DNA of 11,787 nucleotides from an uncultured Dehalococcoidales bacterium (GTDB taxonomy: Bacteria > Chloroflexota > Dehalococcoidia > UBA1151 > UBA1328), in assembly GCA_905614375.1 (NCBI GenBank), contig CAJQSP010000080.1:1-11787 (forward strand), given 5' to 3'. Numbering within the stretch: the first letter of the stretch is position 1; the number at the start of each line of letters is the position of its first letter. The position numbers were made by a program, and so were the translations under genes. Below, piece after piece: positions 1 through 5,846 of this stretch. A model generated the notes under the pieces. That model saw only the letters and a program-made list of their open reading frames with translations. It searched no databases and was not told the origin of the DNA.

Positions 1-77
1 CCGAATAATTCGCTGATTCGGTCGTCCGTCGTACTGGTGAAGTACCTACCGCCGATACACACAAGCCCCTATTGTTC

Positions 78-106
78 AAATAGATGGTGGGTGTCAGAGT
101 GCTGAG
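78..106 (+). repeat. Dispersed 29-bp direct repeat, copy 1 (orphan)
   Basis: The stretch begins AAATAGATGGTGGG and ends GTGCTGAG. It matches 3541-3569 with only two mismatches by my count. Positions 88-102 also match 2132-2146 with one mismatch. It contains a small inverted repeat, TCAG-N4-CTGA. The other two copies lie directly upstream of lipoprotein genes with MSKLR starts; this copy has no such gene after it. Confidence 0.8.
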
Positions 107-299
107 TCATCTGATCCGTATCCGACCACTTTGAACTTAGTTACCTCGTGGTTCTGTCCCAGTATGAGACGCAGGTGCGCTTAGATAAAGCCGACAGCGT
201 TTACGCGTACGCACTACGGTCACGTGCTACGTGTTACTTGTCTAGGCAGAGAAAACGACCACAAACGAATTCCCATGGCATGTGTTGTGAAACTTTGCG

Positions 300-305
300 T
301 ATACT
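300..305 (+). promoter_or_regulatory. Probable -10 element of the GMC oxidoreductase gene
   Basis: TATACT lies 9 bases before the ATG at 315, so transcription would be expected to start at or within a few bases of the start codon. No Shine-Dalgarno sequence is seen between this box and the ATG, which fits a leaderless or near-leaderless mRNA. No good -35 hexamer is evident at the usual spacing. Confidence 0.45.
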
Positions 306-314
306 GTCGCAATT

Positions 315-1895
315 ATGATTTACGACACGATAATCGTTGGCGCTGGGTCTGCCGGTTCGGTCTTGGCTGCACGTTTGACTGAAGATCCTGAAAGGTCTGT
401 TTTATTGCTAGAAGCGGGGCCGGATTATCCTGATCCCGAAACTCTTCCGACAGAACTTAAGCACGGTTACGGTGTCGAACCGAAAATCTGGGCAAAGGCA
501 TTCGGTGAACTAAGTACCCACAACTGGGGATACGAAGGTCGGGCAACAGCAAAAAACACTAGTATTAGCGTTCCTAGAGGGAAGGTAGTCGGAGGCTCGA
601 GCGCAGTAAATGCCCAGATTTTCCTCCGAGGAGTTCCTGAGGATTACGATGCCTGGGTGAGCGAAGGTGCCGAAGGTTGGGGATACCGTGATTTACTGCC
701 TTACTTTCTTAGAGTTGAAAAAGACCCTGATTTCAAAGGGGACTTCCACAGTGGAGAAGGTGCAGTACCGATAAGACGGTGGAATAAATCTGAGATGCTT
801 CCCGATCAGATAGCATTCTATGAGGCCTGCAAAAGCTACGGTTTCGATGAATCTCCTGATCAAAATAACCCGGACTCAACAGGTATCGGCCCCACACCTT
901 TCAATAATGCCGGTGGCATAAGATGGTCGACCGCTCTGACCTATCTAGATCCTGCAAGACATCGTCTCAATCTCACAATAAGATCCGATACTAAAGTAAG
1001 ATCCGTGATTTTTGAAAACGAACGCGCCACAGGGATCGTAGCTGAATCAGGTGGCGATCTGTTTGAACTTACCGCGGGTGAGGTAATTCTTGCCGGTGGA
1101 GCGTATGCGTCGCCGCAACTATTGATGTTATCGGGAGTGGGACCGGCTGACGAGCTAAAAAAACACGGAATACCTGTATTGTCCGATTTGCCGGGTGTGG
1201 GTAAAAACCTTCGGGACCATCCTCAGGTACAACTCACTTTCACCACCAAGCCAGGTTTCGATCAACATCCACTTGATCCTAGAATCCAGAATGCTCTCCG
1301 GTACACCGCTAATGGATCACCTCACCGTAATGACATGTTTATCCATCCTGTAGGTCAGGCCTCTGAATTTGATACTTACACTGTTCCGTCGGGTCAAACT
1401 ATCCGAGGCGACGAAGCCGGCGTTGGGATGATTGCGGTTATATACCTAGCTGATGGATCTGGTAGCGTGACTTTGAGGTCAGCAGATCCGGAAAGTCAGC
1501 CAAATATAGACTTTAATTATCTTGCGGAGGAAAACGATCGCACTCGTCTAAGGGAAGCCGTATACATGTGCTTAGGCCTCGCCAAAGAAGACTCGTACAA
1601 GGACATAATTGACCAACTGGTAAATCCAGCGCCAGAAGACCTAGAATCTGATACAACGCTCGATGACTGGTTGTTGCGTTATGTCAGGACCAGCCACCAT
1701 GGATCCGGAACATGCAAGATGGGACCGACAACCGACCCAGAATCAGTAGTTGACAATGCCGGACGCGTATATGGTCTAAGCAATCTGAGGGTGGTAGATG
1801 CATCTATCATGCCTGACTGTGTGAGAGCTAACACGAACGTAACGACAATGGTTATTGGTGAGCGTATTGCTGACTTGATCAGGGGTGGATCTTAG
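315..1895 (+). CDS. GMC-family FAD-dependent oxidoreductase (choline dehydrogenase-like)
   Basis: This 526-residue protein is a complete member of the glucose-methanol-choline oxidoreductase family, which uses FAD to oxidise alcohols to aldehydes or ketones. The N-terminal dinucleotide-binding motif GAGSAG is at residues 9-14, and the ribose-binding acidic end of the Rossmann unit is at LLEAG (31-35). Signature 1 is PRGKVVGGSSAVNA (87-100) and signature 2 is around GGAYASPQLLMLSGVG (261-276). The C-terminal catalytic region has SHHGSGTCKMG (460-470), with His462 the likely base, and the NTN motif at 506-508 supplies the conserved Asn. No signal peptide is seen, so it is presumably cytoplasmic. 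Length is typical (about 500-560). The ATG at 315 is chosen because the FAD motif follows at once, as in the family. The alcohol substrate cannot be read from sequence; choline itself is not implied. It appears monocistronic, with no betaine-pathway neighbours. Confidence 0.95.
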   Translation: MIYDTIIVGAGSAGSVLAARLTEDPERSVLLLEAGPDYPDPETLPTELKHGYGVEPKIWAKAFGELSTHNWGYEGRATAKNTSISVPRGKVVGGSSAVNAQIFLRGVPEDYDAWVSEGAEGWGYRDLLPYFLRVEKDPDFKGDFHSGEGAVPIRRWNKSEMLPDQIAFYEACKSYGFDESPDQNNPDSTGIGPTPFNNAGGIRWSTALTYLDPARHRLNLTIRSDTKVRSVIFENERATGIVAESGGDLFELTAGEVILAGGAYASPQLLMLSGVGPADELKKHGIPVLSDLPGVGKNLRDHPQVQLTFTTKPGFDQHPLDPRIQNALRYTANGSPHRNDMFIHPVGQASEFDTYTVPSGQTIRGDEAGVGMIAVIYLADGSGSVTLRSADPESQPNIDFNYLAEENDRTRLREAVYMCLGLAKEDSYKDIIDQLVNPAPEDLESDTTLDDWLLRYVRTSHHGSGTCKMGPTTDPESVVDNAGRVYGLSNLRVVDASIMPDCVRANTNVTTMVIGERIADLIRGGS

Positions 1896-2134
1896 CTTGG
1901 AATTTATTCTATAAAATCGGCTATTTAATCGTTGATGTTAAGAGTTATTGATTTTTAAGGCTCATGAACATCTTTGAAAATCCTGTGGATGTCCCATCAG
2001 TATAGAAACGTACGGATTCTTTCTTCAGGGTGGCAGTGTGAGGGCTGAATCCCTAATTACACTCACGAACTCAAGGAAGACTTCGAGCAAGTACGAGTGG
2101 CTATGGCGAAGTTCGCGTAGCAACATGCGTTTGG
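1896..2134. other. Intergenic region after the oxidoreductase
   Basis: This is AT-rich just after the stop codon, then mixed. No clear intrinsic terminator for the oxidoreductase is seen. An imperfect hairpin (AGTGT and AGGG arms around 2035-2070) is present but is too irregular to assign. The right end holds a partial copy of the dispersed repeat. Confidence 0.4.
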
Positions 2135-2146
2135 GTGTTAGAGTGC
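2132..2146 (+). repeat. Dispersed repeat, partial copy upstream of the OB-fold lipoprotein
   Basis: TGGGTGTTAGAGTGC matches positions 88-102 with a single mismatch. It is followed after only 4 bases by ATGTCGAAG (2151), which resembles the ATGTCCAAG start at 3588. In the copy at 3541 about 18 bases, including an AT-rich -10-like box, separate the repeat from the ATG. Those bases are missing here, which suggests a deletion in this copy. Confidence 0.6.
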
Positions 2147-2716
2147 GGGCATGTCGAAGCTGAGGATAGTTACGCAATCTTGCTGCTACTAGTGGTCGCA
2201 GTTGGTTGCTCGTCTTCAGATCAGGCTGCTATCGACAAAGCGGTTAGCCCAACGCTAGCAGCAACTCAACCAGTAACCTCACCTACAGCTAGTCCAGCGC
2301 GAGTTCCGTCCCCCAGAATGGTGGCTGAGCAAGTCAATATCGATGAACTTGTTGAGTTGGCAACAGGGAATATTTTTGCTGCTGACGAGTACAAAGGTAA
2401 GTTGGTAACTGCAGACGGTATTGTGGTCTCAGTAGATGAGAACACGATACTTGTTGCCGGGCTTATTGCTGGAAAAGAAGCGATCGAGTGGGGCCTGATC
2501 GAGATGATTCTTGATGGCTTCACGTGTGATTACGCCAAATCCGAGCAAAGCAAGGCAATTCAGCTCAGAGCAGGGAACAAGATAACCGTCACTGGAAAAA
2601 TCACTGGTGGGAGACTATATTCGGAGCTAATGCCCAGTTACAGGACTGCCAATTTATCAATACACCAGCAATATTCAGCAGACACCAGTTTGCTGAAGAG
2701 TCTCGAATGTTGGTGA
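2135..2716 (+). CDS. Putative lipoprotein with OB-fold (tRNA_anti-like) domain; signal peptide split by frameshift
   Basis: The open frame encodes a short hydrophobic run (AILLLLVVAVG), a lipobox-type Cys, a Thr/Pro/Ser-rich spacer, and then a domain of about 120 residues. This domain has the pattern of the extracytoplasmic OB-fold family called tRNA_anti-like: AADEYKGKLVTADGIV near its start and GNKITVTGKITG near its end. The family is common in secreted proteins and lipoproteins and has no firm function. The frame is open from a GTG at 2135, but the true start was probably ATG 2151 in another frame. That ATG reads MSKLRIVT, matching MSKLRALT of the gene at 3588, and then stops at 2190. A change of one base near 2174-2176 would join MSKLRIVT to the hydrophobic run and Cys, giving a normal lipoprotein. 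As written, the signal peptide has a non-basic start (LECGHVEAED), so export is doubtful. It converges on the gene at 2784-3455. Confidence 0.6.
   Translation: MLECGHVEAEDSYAILLLLVVAVGCSSSDQAAIDKAVSPTLAATQPVTSPTASPARVPSPRMVAEQVNIDELVELATGNIFAADEYKGKLVTADGIVVSVDENTILVAGLIAGKEAIEWGLIEMILDGFTCDYAKSEQSKAIQLRAGNKITVTGKITGGRLYSELMPSYRTANLSIHQQYSADTSLLKSLECW
2201..2273 (+). repeat. Lipoprotein leader repeat, copy A
   Basis: These 73 bases align without gaps to 3642-3714, with about eight mismatches by hand count, and include an identical run of more than 30 bases. They encode the lipobox Cys and the start of the mature protein (CSSSDQAAIDKAV, then PTLAA). Similarity disappears in the downstream Pro/Thr-rich stalk, and the mature domains of the two genes are unrelated. 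Confidence 0.85.
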
Positions 2717-2727
2717 TTTCTTTAACC

Positions 2728-2758
2728 AAAACAGGGCACCAATATGGTGCCCTGTTTT
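2728..2758. terminator. Bidirectional intrinsic terminator between convergent genes
   Basis: A perfect 13-bp inverted repeat, AAAACAGGGCACC - AATAT - GGTGCCCTGTTTT, lies 12 bases after the stop at 2716 and 25 bases beyond the stop of the minus-strand gene ending at 2784. The stem core is G/C-rich, and the A/T arms give a T-run on either strand. It should therefore terminate both convergent lipoprotein transcripts. Confidence 0.9.
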
Positions 2759-2783
2759 CAACACAATTGCCCCAGCGAACTGG

Positions 2784-3455
2784 CTATTCGACCGGAATCA
2801 ACCATTCTTCGATCTTCTCACAGTTAGTGGAAGGTTCAGTCAAGTTGCGATCGTCGCTCTCGCACATGATCACAAGGTTTCCGATGATCGTGTAGTCGTA
2901 GTAGGTTGGGAATCGGTTCGAACATGCGCCACCCACAGCCTGGATATCGTCAGATTCCTCAAGTTCAGGATCAAGATACGAAGCCGAGAATGCCTTCGAG
3001 GTGAAGCCCGTATTCGCCTTCACATCCAATCCACCTGCCGCGTCACGGCACGAGATTCGGTCGGTGAAATTACCGTCTCGAGCCTGACCGTCTTCATCAC
3101 GCCTGAAGGTCTGCTCTTCAGCAGCGGTAGCTCCGAGAGATTTTGCATCTTCGGCACTGGCGTAGATGAGAACGCCAACTTCTTTCTGGTTCATGAAACC
3201 CCATTTTGCGAGTGATGTTCCCGGGTATTCCAGAATGAAATCATGTTGACTTTTCCAGCCGACCGCTTTCATATCAGCCTCGATGAATACTGTGGTTGAC
3301 TCGATTGTCCTAATACGCTTCGGCCAGTCTTCAGTGCCGCCCATCGTTACGCCTTCACCACCGTCATCAGATCCACATGCAACCGCCACTATGGCGATAA
3401 GAAGTACGGAGATCACTAGCAACTGAGCTCGCGATACTTTTCTCATTCGTTTCAT
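2784..3455 (-). CDS. Lipoprotein of unknown function
   Basis: The protein is 223 residues from the ATG at 3455, or 225 from the ATG at 3461. I prefer 3455 because AGAGG (3465-3469) then sits 9 bases upstream; it is only 3 bases from 3461. The N-terminus is a classic lipoprotein signal peptide: KRMRK basic residues, a hydrophobic segment (LLVISVLLIAIVAV) and lipobox AVAC, with the lipidated Cys at residue 27. The mature part starts with an Asp/Gly-rich linker (GSDDGGEG) and is otherwise globular and hydrophilic, with four further Cys (136, 178, 198, 212) that could form two disulfides outside the membrane. The C-terminus, DYTIIGNLVIMCES then CEKIEEWL, resembles a pattern I associate with short secreted proteins of unknown role. 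I do not recognise a family. It is divergent from the lipoprotein at 3588 and convergent with the one at 2135. Confidence 0.85.
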   Translation of the reverse strand: MKRMRKVSRAQLLVISVLLIAIVAVACGSDDGGEGVTMGGTEDWPKRIRTIESTTVFIEADMKAVGWKSQHDFILEYPGTSLAKWGFMNQKEVGVLIYASAEDAKSLGATAAEEQTFRRDEDGQARDGNFTDRISCRDAAGGLDVKANTGFTSKAFSASYLDPELEESDDIQAVGGACSNRFPTYYDYTIIGNLVIMCESDDRNLTEPSTNCEKIEEWLIPVE

Positions 3456-3464
3456 CAACATAGA

Positions 3465-3469
3465 CCTCT
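3465..3469 (-). promoter_or_regulatory. Ribosome binding site of the minus-strand lipoprotein
   Basis: The minus strand reads AGAGG here, 9 bases before the ATG at 3455. This decides the start in favour of MKRMRK over MLMKRMRK. Confidence 0.55.
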
Positions 3470-3540
3470 AGTTCCGCTAATAGCACGAAATCTTTCATCA
3501 AATTGCCATTAGTACGAGAATATTAGAGCATACCCAACTT

Positions 3541-3569
3541 AAATAGATGGTGGGGGTCAGGGTGCTGAG
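3541..3569 (+). repeat. Dispersed 29-bp direct repeat, copy 2
   Basis: Matches 78-106 with two mismatches (GGGGGTCAGGG instead of GGGTGTCAGAG). It lies 18 bases before the start codon at 3588, just upstream of the AT-rich -10-like box. It may be part of a promoter or regulator site, or simply the edge of a larger duplicated unit that includes the lipoprotein leader. Confidence 0.8.
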
Positions 3570-3571
3570 AC

Positions 3572-3581
3572 TATGTAAAAT
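3572..3581 (+). promoter_or_regulatory. Possible -10 region of the LRR-metallopeptidase lipoprotein
   Basis: TATGTAAAAT lies 6 bases before the ATG at 3588. If TAAAAT (3576-3581) is the -10 hexamer, transcription would begin at about the A of the ATG, giving a leaderless mRNA. No Shine-Dalgarno is present upstream of the ATG, consistent with that. No good -35 hexamer is seen. Confidence 0.35.
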
Positions 3582-3587
3582 ATCGGC

Positions 3588-3887
3588 ATGTCCAAGTTAC
3601 GTGCATTAACACTCGCATCGGTGCTGGCAGTAGCGGTTGCAGCTGGTTGTTCGTCTTCAGATCAGGCTGCTATCGACAAAGCGGTAGTGCCAACGCTTGC
3701 AGCAGCTCAACCAGCCACCGCTACGCCTACTCCAGTATCGGTTCCGACAGATACTCCTACGCCAGAGCCGACGATAGTACCCAGTCCCAACCCAGAGCCT
3801 ACTGCCACCCAGGTGCCAACCACTACCCCTAAGGTGGCCCCAACACTAACAGCGACGTTAACACCTAGATCCGATGTGGAATGTTAA
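3588..3887 (+). CDS. N-terminal fragment: lipoprotein signal peptide plus Pro/Thr-rich stalk
   Basis: This 99-residue open frame is the 5' part of the interrupted gene. It has a clean lipoprotein signal peptide: MSKLR basic start, hydrophobic LASVLAVAVAAG, and Cys21. CSSSDQAAIDKAV follows, then about 55 residues dominated by Thr, Pro, Ala and Val (TPTP, TDTPTPEPT, PNPEPTATQ). That is a low-complexity extended stalk of a kind often seen in surface proteins of Chloroflexota. It has no folded domain of its own, so it is unlikely to function alone. Start ATG 3588 is supported by the immediate signal peptide. Confidence 0.7.
   Translation: MSKLRALTLASVLAVAVAAGCSSSDQAAIDKAVVPTLAAAQPATATPTPVSVPTDTPTPEPTIVPSPNPEPTATQVPTTTPKVAPTLTATLTPRSDVEC
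3642..3714 (+). repeat. Lipoprotein leader repeat, copy B
   Basis: This is the partner of 2201-2273, ungapped with about eight mismatches over 73 bases. It encodes the end of the signal peptide, the lipidated Cys and the first 20 or so mature residues. Confidence 0.85.
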
Positions 3888-3959
3888 GCGGCTGATCCAG
3901 ACGAATACGGAAACGTTGTCCATTGGTGTGATGATGGCTCTTACTGGTGGATAAATTCC

Positions 3960-5633
3960 GTGACCGGATACCGCCATGAAAACGATGCCTCCGGCAATAG
4001 AATCACCGGTATTCTACCGTCGCACGCGTCTACTGCCACCTCCACGGGACTTGTTGTCGACCTGAGCGAGACTCACTCTATCGGATATGATTGGGGCAGG
4101 AACCCTAGCATCTTTTCCGTCAGTTCAGATACCGGTGACTGTGCGGAAAAATCGGATTTCTCAGTCGACAAACTTTCTTCTCAGTCCCGAACCAACCTCG
4201 AACTTATTACTGGTATGAACATCGCTGACATCACTACTGTCGACCTCAGCGCACTGACTCAACTGGATGCGCTGGGCTTGATCTCTTACGATGGTCTTAA
4301 ATACTTGACTTGTGTTCAATGGTTAAGCTTGGGATGGAAACAACCACAATTGAGTCGAGACTTCAGGTTCCTAAAATCGCTCACTGAGATTCGCTACCTC
4401 GACTTATCGAATACAGCGTTTAACGACGTTGAACTTCTGCTGCCTTTAAAGAAACTTGAGACTCTTGTACTGCCCCATGGTTTCCAGGCCGTTTCGGATT
4501 TAACACAGATCACAAGCCTACGCCGTATAAGCGTAGCCGCTGGTCGAACCTGCAGCTCTGAGCCGGTGTTGAACATGCCGAACCTGGAGACTCTACATCT
4601 GGGAGGAAAAACCTCTAGTGGAGCAGGCTCGTACCACCAATGGACGGAGCTGGATGAGTTGAATCGAGACTTCAACATCTCCTTCTCTCCAAGCGGTCAA
4701 TACCTCCAACTCCTGATAGAAGGTGGTGCCCAAGCGTTTAACTCTGAACCGTTCACCCCAGAAAGTCCAAATAGTTACCAGGATCCGCAGTACGTTATGG
4801 ATGTCGTTCAATCGATATATGAGATTGACGAAGACGATTACGACGTAATCGTCTTCGTCGGAAACGCTGAGACCAGTACCGCTAGTTACTCAGGCCAAGC
4901 CAGTCAGATCAGTAACAATACCGAAGGTCTAGGGACTCCGATCTGGTCGACGGCTGAATGTCACGGGTCTGCGGGTAGGCTCAGGGGTGTTATCACGCTT
5001 CCTAGTATCGGATCTCTATGGACAGAGGAATTCGGGACTGAGAACATTCTGGTTCACGAGATGTTGCATCTTTGGGGCGGTGCAGATCTTCTCCCAGTCA
5101 TCGAGAATTTTGAAGGCACATTCACAGGTGGTCATTGGGGAGTATCTTCGGCAAATGGTCTACTCGGAGGGTTCAATGCCAAAGACCTAGAAACTATTGA
5201 TGACGGCGTTTACCGAACTAACTACTTCAGTGGTAAAGGCAACCAGCAACCCGAACGATCTCTCTCTGCCCTTGAGCTCTACATGATGGGCGTGTTGCCT
5301 GTTAGCGAAGTACCCGACGTTATTGTGTTCAGTGGGGTTTCAAAACTCAATGACAAAAACACGTGTGAGGATTATGACTACGAATGGTGGGATGGTACGT
5401 GTTTCCGGGCAACTGGACAGACCTCGGTTAGCATTGAAGACATCATTGACGTCTTTGGTGAACGGCCGTATGAGGGTGAATTGGACATCTCAACACTTGT
5501 TGTCGCCGTCAGCGAAGGGCTTCTCACGAGCTCCGAATGGTTTCGACTTGATCAGCATATTTCCAGGTTTGCAGACACTAAACCCCGTGATGACCTTTGC
5601 CATAAACTATGGGGAACGTGCAACAACATGTGA
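3960..5633 (+). CDS. C-terminal fragment: leucine-rich repeats plus HExxHxxGxxD metallopeptidase-like domain
   Basis: This 557-codon frame follows the in-frame TAA. Residues about 78-216 are leucine-rich repeats of internalin-like spacing, e.g. LTEIRYLDLSNTAFNDVELLLPLKKLETLVLP (141-172, read in two parts: LTEIRYLDLSNTAF and NDVELLLPLKKLETLVLP). Residues about 290-460 resemble a zinc metallopeptidase. DYDVIVFVGN (293-302) is a likely core strand. HEMLHLWGGAD (366-376) fits HExxHxxGxxD, giving three zinc ligands (His366, His370, Asp376) and Glu367 as catalytic base. SALELYMMGVLPVSEVP (436-452) follows and may include a Met-turn. This motif layout is that of metzincin-type peptidases. I cannot name the MEROPS family, and I do not know a substrate. 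GTG 3960 has only a poor GGTGG 11 bases upstream, so independent translation is uncertain. The fragment alone lacks an export signal. Confidence 0.7.
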   Translation: MTGYRHENDASGNRITGILPSHASTATSTGLVVDLSETHSIGYDWGRNPSIFSVSSDTGDCAEKSDFSVDKLSSQSRTNLELITGMNIADITTVDLSALTQLDALGLISYDGLKYLTCVQWLSLGWKQPQLSRDFRFLKSLTEIRYLDLSNTAFNDVELLLPLKKLETLVLPHGFQAVSDLTQITSLRRISVAAGRTCSSEPVLNMPNLETLHLGGKTSSGAGSYHQWTELDELNRDFNISFSPSGQYLQLLIEGGAQAFNSEPFTPESPNSYQDPQYVMDVVQSIYEIDEDDYDVIVFVGNAETSTASYSGQASQISNNTEGLGTPIWSTAECHGSAGRLRGVITLPSIGSLWTEEFGTENILVHEMLHLWGGADLLPVIENFEGTFTGGHWGVSSANGLLGGFNAKDLETIDDGVYRTNYFSGKGNQQPERSLSALELYMMGVLPVSEVPDVIVFSGVSKLNDKNTCEDYDYEWWDGTCFRATGQTSVSIEDIIDVFGERPYEGELDISTLVVAVSEGLLTSSEWFRLDQHISRFADTKPRDDLCHKLWGTCNNM

Positions 5634-5685
5634 GCAGCCTCAGAGGGGAAGATACTTATTGAGATGAGCCTGGACTAGAGAATTA

Positions 5686-5727
5686 CTTGCAGAAATGCAG
5701 GAGCTTCTTAGTTTGTTGTTTTAATAA
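5686..5727 (+). terminator. Weak candidate terminator after the LRR-metallopeptidase gene
   Basis: CTTGCA - GAAA - TGCAGG forms a 6-bp stem (one G-T pair) closed by a GAAA tetraloop (5686-5701), followed by a T-rich stretch ending in TTGTTGTTTTAATAA. The stem is short, so this is a modest candidate only. Confidence 0.3.
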
Positions 5728-5785
5728 CATGAATTAAGTCGGCTGCTGGAAGTACTGACAACACCCCCGCCGATTTATGTGTAGA

Positions 5786-5817
5786 TAAAAAAAGACCCCT
5801 CGTTTCAGAGGGGTCTT
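5786..5817 (-). terminator. Intrinsic terminator of the six-helix membrane protein gene
   Basis: AAGACCCCTC (5792-5801) and GAGGGGTCTT (5808-5817) form a perfect 10-bp G/C-rich stem with a 6-base loop. On the minus strand the stem is followed by an uninterrupted T-run (the A-run at 5787-5793 on the plus strand). It lies about 30 bases past the stop codon of the minus-strand gene ending at 5847. Confidence 0.9.
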
Positions 5818-5846
5818 CCGCTTCTAGTCTTCTATGCCGTTTTTTT

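Larger units (their letters stand above)
1..314. other. Intergenic/leader region without a recognisable gene
   Basis: No convincing coding frame, tRNA or other RNA gene is visible on either strand. The region contains one copy of a 29-bp repeat (78-106) that recurs upstream of the lipoprotein gene at 3588. Its last bases carry a probable -10 element for the oxidoreductase gene that follows. Since the repeat otherwise sits just before lipoprotein starts, this stretch may be the remains of a lost lipoprotein locus, but no decayed signal peptide is readable after it. Confidence 0.55.
3588..5633 (+). pseudogene. LRR/metallopeptidase lipoprotein gene interrupted by an in-frame TAA
   Basis: Frames 3588-3887 and 3960-5633 are the same reading frame, separated by a single TAA at 3885-3887. 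The codons between the TAA and 3960 are open and sensible (AADPDEYGNVVHWCDDGSYW and onwards). The intact product would be about 681 residues. In order it would have a lipoprotein signal peptide (MSKLRALTLASVLAVAVAAG, Cys21), a Pro/Thr/Ser-rich stalk (about 40-97), a leucine-rich-repeat region (about 200-340), and a metallopeptidase-like domain with HEMLHLWGGAD at about 490-500. The product would be anchored on the outer face of the membrane. The TAA falls at codon 100, just after the stalk, so the premature product would be only leader plus stalk. The lack of any other lesion in over 550 downstream codons points to a very recent mutation, a sequencing error, or readthrough/restart. Confidence 0.8.

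Noticed and set aside
2035..2070. Imperfect hairpin, possible structured RNA or terminator
   Set aside because: The arms pair only in two short blocks with unequal spacing and no T-run, and no known riboswitch or RNA family pattern is visible.
2266..2523. Minus-strand open frame of 85 codons opposite the OB-fold lipoprotein
   Set aside because: The opposite strand encodes a recognisable lipoprotein/OB-fold pattern; this frame has no ribosome site or family features.
5323..5667. Plus-strand open frame of 114 codons overlapping the metallopeptidase end
   Set aside because: It is in an alternative frame within the conserved domain region, with no motif, so it is a shadow of the real frame.
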